Assembly (NCBI GenBank): GCA_963457665.1
Contig: OY735215.1
Coordinates: 39,340,825-39,404,824, forward strand
DNA: 64,000 nt
DNA from: Thysanoteuthis rhombus
Taxonomy: Eukaryota; Mollusca; Cephalopoda; Oegopsida; Thysanoteuthidae
Direction of reading: 5' to 3'
The translations under genes were made by a program, and so were the position numbers. This document shows, piece by piece, positions 1 through 11,935 of the stretch (position 1 is its first letter; each line of letters opens with the position of its first letter). The notes under the pieces were generated by a model. It ran no database searches. It was given only the letters and a program-made list of their open reading frames with translations, and was not told the origin of the DNA.

Positions 1-30
1 TAGTGTTTGATGATGATACATCCGATCACG

Positions 31-83
31 CACACACACACACATATACACACACATACACAAACATACACACACACACACAC

Positions 84-119
<36 letters not shown>
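31..119. repeat. Compound (CA)n(TA)n(TG)n microsatellite
   Basis: A CA run passes into a short TA run and then a TG run, so the array is nearly palindromic and could extrude a hairpin or adopt Z-DNA. Confidence 0.95.
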
Positions 120-369
120 TTGAAAATGCAAACTTTGGCACAAGATCAAAGAGCCCACATTATGGATCAATATCACTAGCATTACCTGAATAGACTAACC
201 CACTCCCTACGGCTGGTGTTCAAAATAGTCACTCGATGCATCAAATTTTTGCATTAGGCCACATCTAGGAATTCATAGTAAGAAACGAACTCACAAACAA
301 TGGTTTCAATGACATTGGCAAGCAATCATCAAATCAAGAATAATGATGGAAAAAAAGAATACATTTTAA

Positions 370-690
370 AAAAATGATCATTGCACGTTGATAAAAATTA
401 TCAAGTGACCATTATCTTTTGGTCCCATGTTGTGTTTGGGATGATCAATCAGAAATTGTAAGAAGAAATGATCAATAAATAAGTTACTCGTCTCACCATT
501 TGTTTGACTGTGATCACTACAAGATGTTTAAAATTTCATCCGTCTTGCTCCATTGTATGACCTGTACGCGTGATTCATACATACACAGCCAGCCAAGCAG
601 CCAGATCAACACAAAAAATGAAGAAACCTATGTTGACAAATTTGATGACTGTTTTGGTGGAAGGTTTTTAACACCCTGAAGAAGGACGTT
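370..690 (-). repeat. Interspersed repeat family A, copy 1
   Basis: Read on the minus strand this shares ordered blocks with 21715-22140, 34680-35100, 59140-59400 and 62710-63420: an AACTGTC-like start, a GGCTGGCTG block, GTAACTTATTTATTGATCA and GATTGATCATCCC. Spacing is similar in all copies. No coding capacity is seen. The order of blocks suggests an element of about 450 bp. Confidence 0.65.
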
Positions 691-699
691 GAAAATTTC

Positions 700-2002
700 A
701 AACGCTCACTTGAGCCCAACGAACTAAATTCTGCTCAGAGAAAAAAGAGGCAGTGCAAATGTGATATACACTAATGCAAGATTTAAAAAAAAAAGATAGA
801 GATTAGCATTCCAAGGAAAATTATGAATCAACACCACCCACATATGCTGTTTTTTTCCACCTCTTGATTGAACCAATGGTTGTGGTAAAATTAAGTTATC
901 TCCCTGACAATACTACTAGAGTGTTTTAAACGATAAATGCATGATTTAAAGGAAAAGAAATATAGACATAACCTGAGGGATCAATTCGTCAAAAACATGC
1001 ATTGAAAATTGAACCCCAAAATAAAAACAAGACAGGTTAGGGTGTTTAAATTGACTGAAAGCAAAAAACATTTCTCCTACTCATTTAGGGTTGTGTTCGT
1101 GTGGGTTCAAAATCTGAAGATTTTAGATCTCAGATAGGGAAATACCTATATAGATACATATACATGTCTGAATAAATGAATATACAAAACACAGCATCAG
1201 TGATTCAAACGGCCTGTTGTGGGTAGCAATGGTTACTAAGAAAAGAAAGAAGGCAGTGAATCGGTAAGAAGAAAATTGACATATTTCAAGAAGACTTTTG
1301 AGAATGTGCACTGTTACAACTGGAACAAACCAAACGAAAAAAACGATATTGGTGAATTGGTAAGAAAAAAAAAACAAAAAAACAAAAAACAAAACAGAAA
1401 AGGTGAATGAAAATAAAAATTTGAAAAAAGATCTGTTGGTTTTTGATGGAGTACAGTGTTGCATATTAAGAACTTTTTCACACTATATTTAGTGCAATTC
1501 GGACATTTTGGGTAATTTTTGGCTGTTTTTCAAGAATTTTAAAGATCTTTCTGGTATGTTCTGGCTATTTCCAGCGTTTTAAACTTGCACTAAAATATTT
1601 TTTTATTGAGTTTGCAGCATTAGTGGAGAAGGAGAGGATGGATTCGGGTGGAAAATATTGATCTGTTGAGGATTCAAACTCTTGCTATCAATCATCTGGG
1701 ACTTGTCTTTTTTTTTCTTTCTGAATGCAATATGTATTCATTGGAGTGTTTGTGGAGATTGCTCATTCCAGGTCGTCTGTACTCTTTGATATGATTCATT
1801 TTTGAAACATCATTTCGTTCTCTCGAACAAAGGAAAGAAAGACATGAACAATATTTTACGTTCTTTTTTTTATCTCGCTCTCTACGAATCTCAAGAGGAG
1901 ATAGAATCTATCATTATAATGCTTCGATCTTTTCATCGTTTTTTTTTTGCTTTTAATATGAAACGTAAAAGGAGTTTACACAAACATCAATGTGTGAGGA
2001 AG

Positions 2003-2004
<2 letters not shown>
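700..2004. other. Unassigned AT-rich stretch
   Basis: I see no exon with splice signals, no RNA gene and no recognised repeat. A/T homopolymer runs cluster at 1360-1400. Open frames here are short and biased to Phe/Leu/Lys, as expected of AT-rich noise. Confidence 0.5.
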
Positions 2005-2093
<89 letters not shown>

Positions 2094-2098
2094 GTATA
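2005..2098. repeat. (TA)n microsatellite
   Basis: About 90 bases of alternating TA with two TG interruptions near the end, directly abutting the foldback element at 2101. Confidence 0.97.
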
Positions 2099-2100
2099 AA

Positions 2101-2208
2101 GTAGATTATGGATTCGTTACACAAACTAGCTCATGTTTCTGCCCTCTCAGATGAGGCCTGAAGAGGGCAGAAATATGAGCTAGTTTGTGTAGCGAATCCA
2201 CAATCTAC
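2101..2208. repeat. Foldback element with 47-bp inverted arms
   Basis: Arms 2101-2147 and 2162-2208 are inverted complements at 44 of 47 positions around a 14-nt loop. The three differences are all transitions. It abuts (TA)n on the left. Degenerate relatives with TAGATT, a TTTCTGC block and TCTTCAGGC lie at 25335-25400 and 45430-45515, also next to CA/TA arrays. It looks like a MITE-type foldback; there is no coding capacity. Confidence 0.8.
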
Positions 2209-2361
2209 TATTAATTTCCAGCTGTACTTTAGCAACTTAACTCCAGGAGTAAAATGTTGTATGTATCGAGCTCTCTATGGAATAAACCCATTGCATTTCA
2301 GAAGTGGCTATATATTTTTGATATATTATTATATTATGTTATACTGCTAGTCTGATTTGTA

Positions 2362-2364
<3 letters not shown>

Positions 2365-2432
<68 letters not shown>

Positions 2433-2442
2433 TATATTCATA

Positions 2443-2492
<50 letters not shown>
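2365..2492. repeat. (TA)n microsatellite with TTCATA interruptions
   Basis: Two long TA runs separated by a short TTCATA motif; the open frame across it (Ile-Tyr repeats) is an artefact. Confidence 0.97.
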
Positions 2493-2495
<3 letters not shown>

Positions 2496-2776
2496 CTAAG
2501 GCACTACTCCTTAATATCGCTTCTATGGTTCTGAAAGTACAGATATTGGCCCTTTTCCCCCACTTAGTAAGTTTTTTTTGTTTTCTGATATTGCTTTAGA
2601 ATTCCCTGCATTTACAGTAAAGCCCCTAAGTGTCGACGTGTGATTTCACAGAGTCATTAGGGCAGGCTTGATTTTATTCACAGGACAGATCCTGTTGATG
2701 CTCTCAGGACAAGCCTAGTGAGTAATTCTGGGATGGACAATCCTGGACAAAGATCAACTTCTCAGCCTGGGGTTTC

Positions 2777-2820
2777 AAAGAACAGATACTACACTTCGGT
2801 CTTAGCCAAGAGGCCGATCT
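2777..2820 (-). pseudogene. U2 snRNA 5'-end fragment, copy 1
   Basis: On the minus strand the sequence contains GGCCTCTTGGCTAAGA and GTGTAGTATCTGTTCTT, which matches the 5' region of U2 snRNA, including the GUAGUA branch-point-pairing box. The match ends after GTTCTT; no stem-loop IIa, Sm site or 3' half follows, so it is not a functional U2 gene. The sequence that follows (2776-2745) is partly shared with copy 2. Confidence 0.85.
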
Positions 2821-2911
2821 TTTTATTTGCACCCCTACGGCTGCAAATTTGATACAATGCACCAGCGTAAAGGCTGTCAAAGCTCAGATCTACTTTCAGC
2901 ACAAAGGCATC

Positions 2912-2948
2912 AAAGAACAGATACTACATTTTGATCTTAGCCAACAAA
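2912..2948 (-). pseudogene. U2 snRNA 5'-end fragment, copy 2
   Basis: The minus strand reads TTGGCTAAGATCAAAATGTA then GTATCTGTTCTT. It is the same U2 segment as copy 1, same orientation, about 130 bases away. After GTTCTTTGA a GCTGA...GTAGATCT stretch follows, resembling the GCTGAGAAGTTGATCT after copy 1. This points to a repeated unit with a U2 head rather than two independent pseudogenes. Confidence 0.8.
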
Positions 2949-3264
2949 CATTGACACTCGCTAGTCAAGTGGACCGGGGACTGTTTCGCGGATGGGAACA
3001 TCAGACCAAATGCACAAGTGCAATGACGTAGCCAATTAGGTGACACTGAGGGCTGCGCACTTCTAAGCACATTTGGAACCTTTGGACTTGTACTTGGTTT
3101 CTCCCATTATTACTCGGTCCAGTCACGTGGATGCACATCGCCCAGGGGTGGCGCTGTCCCATTGTACTAAGAAGGGCAGGTCAGCCTAGGCCTTACGCTT
3201 TTGCAACTTCGGTTGTAGTGGCTGGAGCTATTTTTGCGGATGCTCCATCCAAGACAGCAAGATA

Positions 3265-3350
3265 TATCAGGAAGGAAAATAGAGTCCAAAACTTTAGAAT
3301 CCATTAGTAAACTCAAATGGCAGTGCACACACTTTTCATGTTGGCACGTC
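3265..3350 (+). mobile_element. RTE-type LINE fragment, C-terminal region
   Basis: The bases encode a broken version of the [15 protein letters not shown] then LKWQW block seen in better copies at 20158-20598 and 27600-27988. It is only about 85 bp and has several frame breaks. Confidence 0.6.
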
Positions 3351-3359
3351 AAAGTGTAA

Positions 3360-4010
3360 AGAAACTCGTAGCGGTTGGAAATCTCCGAGTATATTTCCTG
3401 TTAGTGGCATTTTCGAATAACTCATTTCGATATTTATGGTAAGCTGTCTTAAATATTTAAAAGGTTAACTCACCAGGGGAAAAATATATATATTTTTTGC
3501 TTTCGGTTAAGAATCTCATTTAATATTTACGATTTTCTATTTTATTTTTGAAGCACCTTGAAACACCTGTTTTCTTGTTTTCCGCCCAAGAAGTTCATTT
3601 AATATTTTTCGACTAGAAAAATAGATATAGAATTTTTTATTTGTTTTCGGATAAAAAAAATATAATTGAATATTTTTCGACTATTGTATCTTCAATATAT
3701 TTTTCAATTCGACATTTGCAACTATATTGTACGTCCGGAGCATCCAAGAATAAGTTATCTCGACATTTACAGTATATATTTTTAAAAAATTCAAAGGTTA
3801 ACGCAATAAAAAATAACTTCGTGGCTACAGTGGAAATTCTTGAATTTTTTTCGTTTCTATTACGTTATCTTTTTTTACAGTTTTTCTGAAGCCATTTCAG
3901 CGCTCGAGGTAAGTTGTTTTCAAATTATATCTTTCATAACTTTCATAACAGGCCTTTCTCTTCTTGGGGCGATATTGGTGCACTATGGTCTTCTAAATTA
4001 CCTATATTCT
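3360..4010. other. AT-rich lead-in to the Helitron
   Basis: Rich in TTTTT and ATATTT runs, with several near-repeats of TTTAATATTT and TTTTCGACTA. No exon is seen. It may be the 5' non-coding part of the Helitron or an older insertion. Confidence 0.4.
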
Positions 4011-4014
4011 ATAT

Positions 4015-7000
4015 ATGACCGTGGAAGATTTGAATAAGAGAAGATATCGATTGGCTAGGGAGAAGGTGGTCAGACAAAGAGCCCTAGAAACAGGAGATCA
4101 ACGGACAACAAGAATTGATTCAAACTTTTTTACATAGACCACTGCAAATCGCGAAACAGACAAATCAGCCGTTAGGTGCACAGAAAGTACATATCATCAA
4201 ACTGCAGAGAAAAGACGACAATTAACATGGGGACAAGTCAATAGCAGACAAATTAAGAACTGATGGAAGATGAAAGCAAGAAACTCAAAAAGGAAAAACA
4301 GCAGGGCTCGAACCTCAGATATGAAGAATTAGTCAAAGACAACAGAAAAAAAAAAACACAAGAAGAAATTAAAGCCAGGCTCAAAGTGGAGAGAAAACGA
4401 ATATTTGAACAATTGTTAAATAAAAGTCAAGAGGAAACCAATTGAAGGAAGTTAGTTGCAAAAGATTAATATTGTGCTTTTATTGTAGCGGAAAGTAAAG
4501 TCTATCTTATTTGCACAAGACGAAGAAACCTAGCTCTCATTCAGGATAGAAAGAAATGCCATATTCAAAAATGATATATAACACGACACCTTTTCTGAAG
4601 GAGGTTTATTGCGTCGTTCTCATGGGACTACGGATATTGTTTACCAATTTTGCAATGTCAAACATTTTTCACCCGGGCTTCCATCAGATAGTGAATTGAA
4701 TAAGTGTTGTCATGAAGAGCAGGCAAATACTGTATGACCAAAGAGATCCACCGGTGTATCTTCGCGATTAGATTGGTAATCCAAGGAATCACAATAATAA
4801 ACATTTCAAAGACAATATTAAGCCTTACAATTCTAGTCTATCCTTTGCATCGATTGGAGCACAAATATCGGATGCTCCCAGTAGTGAGCCGTACTGTTTT
4901 TGCGTCCACAGTGAAATATATGATCGCAATTTGCATCCCACGGAAGGACGTACTAAACAATATTCTCAGCTTTACCTAACTCACTCTAAAATGGCCGCAC
5001 TTACTAGAATCACATTAATGACATAGACATCCCAGGAATTACCTAATATTTAGATAATGTTATAAGACTGATGATGTTTATGCTTCCATGTGTAAAATAT
5101 GGAAAGAAGTTGAAAGAGACGAAATTTAACTAGCGGAAAAACCAATTATTCCAACCCCTATTGTAACCTGGTATTCAAGAGAAATAAACAGCAAAATCGT
5201 TATAATCTATCTACTGTGAATGGAATGGCAATGATTTTCAGAAATAATTACGGAAAAACCGCCTTTTGAACGAGATCTTTGTGTCAAGAAATCCCTCTCG
5301 TGAATTTGAACAATTAAGAATTAGGAATCATGACATACACATTATTCCAGCCATATGAAGAACCAGGATAACAATCAGGATTTAAAATCAATTGCAAACT
5401 GCTTAGTATCAATAGACACACCAAAATTAGCATACTGTAATTATCTCAGCAATGGGTTATCTTTTTTATCCTTAGTTAAATGATTAAAATCATTTTAGGT
5501 ATCAAAAAACGATGTCTCAAAATTGATCAGTATCAGAAACTTTCTGATTATTAAACTGAAGTCAGTAGTGATGCAGAAACACCATTTCAAGGCTTTCCTG
5601 GGATCATGAAAGAGAGGTACCACGCTGCTAGGGCTATGGCTATGGTAGAAATTTTCGGAAAGCCAGATTTATCTATGAATAAGACGTACGATCCTTCCTG
5701 AAGTGAGATTAGGGATAACCTCTATCAAGGACAGTATTCAGACAGACCACGTATCGTGGAAAGAGTCTGTAGTATTAACCTGTATGAGTTATTGAGGGAT
5801 ATCTTAAGAAATAATACATCTGGTATTCTCAGAGCATATCGTTTTTTCATCGAATTTACAAAACCAGCATTACCACGTACACATGTTCTGATCGTTTTCA
5901 ATGAAGAAAATGAATTTCATGACTCAGGTGAGTGTGGACAAAGTGGTATGTGCAGAAATACCTTAACCGAGACTTAAGATCAGTTTCAATAATTCAAGGT
6001 TCAAATCAAAGTCGATTTGACAGTCATCCCTTATACGGAAGACGGTCAAATAGGCGATCATACCATTGATAACATTCATTGTTCCACATAACACATATCT
6101 CAGCTTCAATTTTAACTGCCAAATCAATGCTGAAGTGTGTCTCTGGTCTATTCAATTGAGTATACCTACGAGTACATCTATAACGGCTGCCAGTATGTTT
6201 ATGTAGGAGTGAAGGAGAAAAAAGGATAGCAGAAGAATTAGGTATGACAAAATCTCCCACTATTCAATTGCCAGGTATGTTAGTGCAACTGAGGGGATTT
6301 TGCAACTCTTAGAAAATACCATGCATGACAAATCACATGCAATCTCTCTGACGACAACGTATTTGGAAAGAGAGCAGAATATATACTTCAGTGGACGGAA
6401 TGAGAGATGATCATAAGACACATTTTGGTCTGAAGGAATCGCACATTGAAGTGTGGTTTCCTTTGGATCGATACGAGGTTCAAGTACCAGACCTGGTCTA
6501 TTTATCTATTCCATATCATTATGTCTTTGACAAGGAGACGGCACGGCAGAAACCAAGAATTTGTAGGGTGATTAGGATTATTCCCAGGATGTATACTGTC
6601 AGTCCATCTCAGAATAATATTGCAAATATGTTAAAGGGGCAGTTCGTTCTGAGAGTCCCCTGAGAGTTGATCGAGTTGTCCATGCGAGTTTCGAATAAGC
6701 AGCCGAAAGGCAGCAATTTGGTTCGTAATGACGACAAATGAGTTAGACGCATGACGGAAGCTGTGTCAAAACAACTTCTTCACATCAGACATTTATTTGC
6801 CATGATATGCCAATTAAATTAACCTAAAATCTAGTCCAGCTCTGTGGACGGTTTCAAGAAAAGATGATAACTGATTATAGTGAAAGCAAATATGCTTTTG
6901 AGGTTGCAAGAAAAAGATGCTTTGCAGCGACTGTAAATACTTTATCGATGCATGGTTTGAAGTGTTCAGCACTGGGATTTCCCGATTTGGGAATTGTTTC

Positions 7001-8400
7001 ACTTGTTTCCACTCGACAACAATAACTACTCGAACTAGACGAACTTGAAGTAAGGGTGAACAGCTTGACTATTAGACAACGACAAAATACTAGACCACAT
7101 AATCGCTGTTCTCAATATCGCCGATAATAGATTCTCCTTTATTGATAGACCAGCAGGATCTCATAGAACAGATATATACAATACTTTAATAGGCTACTTG
7201 AAGCAGAAAAGCATACATTGTTCTTCCATTTGCAGCGATAAGAATAGTAACTGATTTGTTAAGAGGGTGAACAGATACAGTGGATTGAGACTTCCTGCCT
7301 GCTTCTTGATGCATCAACTTTCCACGTGAAATTTCCTTCCAATGAATCCAATAGTATCCTTCAAGCTTCCTTCCTAAAGATCGACGAAGCATCAATGTTT
7401 CATTCCAATGCTCTGAGAATAGTCGTGTCACTAAAGGTTATAGAGCAGAATGACGGAAAGGTTTAGAGGTAAAATTGTTATTATTAGAGGTGACTTCAGT
7501 CCAGCAGCTAATGTGATCCCAAGAAGGTCGAATGTTGATATAATTGAATAATTTATTGAAGTTATCACTCATGAGATACGTACAAAGATTTGCTATCAAT
7601 GAAAGTATGAAAGTCGCACGATGAGACGCATGGCTTAAAACAAAACAAAAACTGATGATAGAATTCTAGATAATGTAGTGACGATGGATCTCAGTGTTGG
7701 CGGAATCCTTATAGATACGGTCATCGAATGAAATATAATTGGAGAAATGGATTGTGATTCAAATGATGTCACAAGTGCTGAAACGATAAATGAACTATCA
7801 ACAAAGATAATTCTTACCCCCCCTACAAAAAAACAACAACAAAAAACAAGAAAGTGCACTGCTGCTCAACAATGGGTTATTGAACCGTATCCCTTGAGAT
7901 GTCATAACATACAAAAGTGCTGACTCACAAATAATAGAGTATCTGCAATATATTTCCCCATCAGGATTTTTGATGAGCGATTTTCGTCATGATCATCTCT
8001 CATGAATCTTAATCAAAGAAAGGCTTCATTATAATACTGCTTCGAAACTTTTTAAACAGTGACCGTATGGTAAACCGATCACTACTTGAGGCTTTTATTT
8101 GTGCATATCAAGAGGGAAGAACATCAACAATGAAGTGCTCACACCAAGAATTGATTCATCTCCAAGTGAGACAAACTTACCTTTCCAAATGGAAAGGCGA
8201 TAGTCTCAAATGAGCCTTACATTAGCGATGGCTATCATCAAATCTCACGGCCAATCTTTTGATAAAGCATATTTGTTCCTTCCAGTCTGTTTTTAGCCAT
8301 AGTCAACTTTATGCTACAAACAGTGGAACAACAACGAAGTACCGATAAAAATTAGGATTGTCAAGGTAAACCCATTAAAAAAAAAGAAAAAAAATGCTAT
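4015..8400 (+). mobile_element. Degenerate Helitron (Rep-helicase remnant)
   Basis: Translating in shifting frames gives an ordered series of Helitron blocks. A basic N-terminus, RRYRLAREKVVRQRALETGD, starts at the ATG at 4015. At about 4810-4985 come IKPYNSSLSFASIGAQI, PYCFCVHSEIYDR and HPTEGRTKQYSQLYL. At about 5600-5970 lie HAARAM, EIFGKPDL and CRNTLTET. At 6580-6610 RMYTVSPSQN matches the block before the helicase. The helicase half keeps KIDEASMFHSNAL (about 7375), RGDFSPAANVIPRRSNVDII (about 7480) and, at about 8150-8290, LPFQMERR then KSHGQSFDKA. Many stops and frameshifts interrupt it. The Rep HUH site reads RTH where family members have H-x-H, so it is dead. Helitron ends (5' TC, 3' hairpin-CTRR) were not located. 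Confidence is high for the family, low for the exact limits. Confidence 0.85.
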
Positions 8401-8460
8401 TGTCTGAGAATTATTGCATTAAATACATTTTACGCCAAAATCTGAGACAGAACTGGAGCA

Positions 8461-8790
8461 ACACTATGATACTCTGAGGTGCTGATCCTGTTTGATTTTT
8501 ATACTGCTGCTGTGGTCGGAAGAACCTACTGATATCGTGAGGAACTGCTGGGGCGCTCTGGTATTATATGCAATTGGTCCTACGATCTCGAAACCATACA
8601 TTACCCCAGGTACATCATCTGGTACTGCTACTATGACGCCACCGCCTACTACCACTTCTTTGGTTGATTGCAAAGGCATGAGAAGCCATATTGTAAATAT
8701 TGGATCACGAATTACGTTGTCTGACGAGCAACTCATGGTCTTAGTCGAGGTAACCAGAGTAATTGATATGTTGCTTTGATTGATCAGAGA
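8461..8790. repeat. Diverged direct repeat, unit 1 (downstream of Helitron)
   Basis: Shares with 8975-9190, in the same order, a TATCGTGAG, a GAACTGCTGGGGC/GAAGGCACCCTGGG block, CGAAACCAT, CCCCAGG and an ACGCC(A/T)AC block. Open frames exist on both strands here (95 and 90 codons), so I cannot say which, if any, is meaningful. It may be Helitron cargo or a 3' flank. Confidence 0.5.
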
Positions 8791-8974
8791 GAAAATTCAT
8801 AAATACAGTACTTGGCAGACCAGAAAATCATGGAAATACTAAAGCCGATAAAAAAAAAAAAGTTACTGCGAAGAATTCTGAATTCAAATAATGGAATTGT
8901 AACCCCAAAAAGACTCCTCTAAAAAGTTGAGTAAACCAATGAAAGGTAAGTTCTACTTTGAAAAGATGTATGTG

Positions 8975-9190
8975 CTGCATGCTATCACTGATACTGTGAC
9001 GGGAAAACAACGAAGCCTGCTTGTATCGTGAGCTACTGCGAAGGCACCCTGGGTAGTGGTAATGATGTTTCGATCCCGAAACCATGCGTTTTCCCCAGGG
9101 ACGTCATTTGATGAAGGTTTTGTTATTAGCAACTGCAGCAGTGACTGCAACGCCTACTTTCATTTCTTCACGGGAAGCCTTATTGAAAAA
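8975..9190. repeat. Diverged direct repeat, unit 2
   Basis: Partner of 8461-8790 (see there). The plus strand encodes DPETMRFPQGRHLMK without a stop, the minus strand NDVPGENAWFRDR. No family recognised. Confidence 0.5.
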
Positions 9191-9301
9191 TGAATGTTTT
9201 ACGTTGATTACGCTGATGAAAATGCTACCAATAACAGATCCGTAGGTAAATAATCCTGTCATTCGCGATGTTAGTATATATATCTATATCTGTCTATCTA
9301 T

Positions 9302-9303
<2 letters not shown>

Positions 9304-9346
<43 letters not shown>
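9304..9346. repeat. (TA)n microsatellite
   Basis: About 40 bases of alternating AT after a TCTATC-rich lead. Confidence 0.95.
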
Positions 9347-9348
<2 letters not shown>

Positions 9349-9619
9349 TGTGAATGCATAAAATACACTAACACTGCTAAAATAATCAAATGATTAAATG
9401 AAATGAGATGATAATTCACAAAATCGGTGGACGTTTGAAACTGAAATAAAATGAAAGAGAAGAGTGTATATTACTGACGGTAATGTTTAGTGCTGAGTTG
9501 AAACTTAAAAAATTAAAATTAGCATACTTGGACTATTGAAAAAAAATTACCATGAAAATGCAGCACAAGACCTATCCTTACATAAATACCTCCATTGTTT
9601 TTGACGGGTACAATCTATA

Positions 9620-9634
9620 ATCTCTCTCTTGCTC

Positions 9635-9695
<61 letters not shown>

Positions 9696-9759
9696 CTTTT
9701 TCAGATCCTATCGTCGCTTTCATCAAGATTTTATCGGATCACCTCACATCCACACACAT

Positions 9760-9812
<53 letters not shown>
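9620..9812. repeat. Paired compound microsatellites (CT)n(TA)n and (CA)n(TA)n
   Basis: A CT array runs into TA (9620-9695). About 55 bases later a CA array runs into TA (9752-9811). The open frames here are artefacts of the repeats. Confidence 0.95.
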
Positions 9813-9814
<2 letters not shown>

Positions 9815-11880
9815 GATTATAGTGTCGTCCACAGATAGCTGTATTACAACTCTTCAGTGTGGCTATAGACTATCCATTATCCCATCCAGTACCACGAGGT
9901 AGGATCGAAACCTTCGCTTCAGGCCCAGAGGCTGGCAACTTTCTCTGCCCTACACAGAACTTGACGGTCAGTAAGGTTGGATTCAAGCGATATATTCACT
10001 CATTCATAATTTTTAATCCACCAGAGTACTCTATTCCTAAGTTCGAAATATATATATATATACTCCATGCCACCTTCTCATAGTAATCCAATCAGTTATT
10101 TTCTAAATGGCCGTATTCCGAAAACTAGCAGACGTTTTCTTTCTATCAGTAGGTCTTTAGTACGAATAGGGTTGAGTATCCTAAAAACGACTGATTTCAA
10201 TGGTATATCTACTTTCAACACATGACACGCTTATCTAAGAGTGCGTAATCCCCTTCACTCATCACAAAGCTTTGGATCAAAAGATACTATTTCACCCTAG
10301 AAAAGCACCAGATAAATAATTGTACATCGATAGAAGAAGAGCCTTTGGATATATATGAACATGATTCCTTTTGTATGGTAGGCCGTTGATAATCATAGAA
10401 CTAGATAATTTCCTCTATGATTGAAGTTGAATAAAAATTACATACAATTTTAGTTCACACAGACACACACCAAAAAGTACATTTGGTACTCTTAATAAAA
10501 ACTGTTATCATATCAGAACATAGATCTTCAGCCGTAGTGTAATGATATTTTAGACTAGTTAACATTTGATTCAGAGTGTTATCAGTACTAGAAGCCCAGC
10601 TTATCTTGAAAAAAAAGTTCTTTTTCCCTCTAGCTTCTCCTATCCAATCCAGCTTTTCCTATCAAACCTAGACCTAATGCGCTTTTTATGTTTAGAAACT
10701 CATTACCGGAGACGAACACCACCTGGTCTATGAGAGCTTTTTTTTTCAGATCGAACTGGAAATGGTTGGAAGCATCCAGAGAGAAAGAGGGGAGGCAGAG
10801 GACAGAGAGAGGAGGTATCTATGAAGGCAAGGAAGACTATTTGCTGCTGGCAAAGACAAGTAAGATACTTAAAATTAGAAAATGGGAAAAGAAAAGACTC
10901 GTGTGTTACTTGCAAAGTGAAGGGGAAAGGGGGTCGCTAGGTCTGTGATGGCCAAATTCACATCGTTCCGGATCAAGTTGAAAAAGGTTGCAGTCTGCTT
11001 GCAGCTTGCATGACGGGTTAGGTATTTAATGAGAGAGTGTGAAAAGAAATAAACTCAACAAGCGAAGAGTAAGAATAAGGAAAAAGAGTGTACGAAAAAG
11101 AAAGTTGCTGGGTCTATGATTGCCAAATTCACCTTTTCCCAAGCCCAATTTAACCCCAGTCAGACTCTCAAATTCTACATTCTTATTGAAATATTCATGA
11201 AATATTGCCTTCTTTTTTTTATAAAACATTAACTTTTTATTTTTTATTTTTTGATGAAACATTTTAATGATATCATCTAATTCTATCGATAACCTCAGAC
11301 ACAAATATCAAAAATATGTAAACAACGTCGGATGTTTTGAAAAGAGATTTTTTTGCTTATTTTTATAATGATATCATTCATCTAAATAAAGAATTGAATG
11401 GAAGTTAAAATAATCGAGCTCAAATTAAACTTTGGTCAACATATTCCTCCATACGGATATCTTGTTAACGATCTCACCCTTTTAGCTTTATAATTAAAGT
11501 TCGAAAAAAGGTCAAGTGGTTATTTTAATATAAACAAAGACCTATAGCATAGAATTAGGTAGTAAATTCCACGATAAAAGTATTCGTCATGTTTCTTGGA
11601 AATAAAAAGATTTTATACAGTAGGGATGCTGTGCTTGTTGGTAGTTATAAATTTGGAGGATTTGATATAGGCATTTTCGTTATCAGTATGTAGTTAAACC
11701 ATCAGTGTATTATATTTCCTCTCAGAGGATGTCTCATTCTCGCTTGAATCTATTTCTATTTATTATCATATTTTAAGTTTTACCCTAAATTAACCTGATG
11801 TTTGAATGCATCTAGCACTTTATGAAATAAACCCATTACACATCAGATATTGTATCATATTGAATTATATACCTGATGCG
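9815..11880. other. Unassigned intergenic stretch
   Basis: No splice-bounded exon, RNA gene or recognised transposon. 10440-10500 has ACACAC-rich sequence. 10688-10948 is a purine-rich open frame of 86 codons on plus with a 70-codon antisense frame; composition explains both. 10920-10980 and 11105-11160 share a GGTC(T)TGTGATGGCCAAATTCAC-like stretch, so a small duplicated segment is present. Confidence 0.45.
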
Positions 11881-11883
<3 letters not shown>

Positions 11884-11932
<49 letters not shown>

Positions 11933-11935
11933 GTA
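11884..11935. repeat. (TA)n microsatellite
   Basis: About 50 bases of alternating TA with a GTATATATATATG end. Confidence 0.95.

Noticed and set aside
1123-1464. 113-codon hydrophobic minus-strand frame
   Set aside because: Phe-rich because of A-runs on the plus strand; no splice sites, no domain.
2357-2599. 80-codon frame rich in Ile-Tyr
   Set aside because: It is the translation of a (TA)n tract; similar frames at 9595, 24409, 30995, 42170, 42741 and 59554-60098 are rejected for the same reason.
2777-2948. Functional U2 snRNA gene
   Set aside because: Only the 5' segment is present; the Sm site and 3' stem-loops are missing in both copies.
8464-8779. Overlapping 90- and 95-codon frames as genes
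   Set aside because: Open on both strands with no family match; kept only as a duplicated segment.
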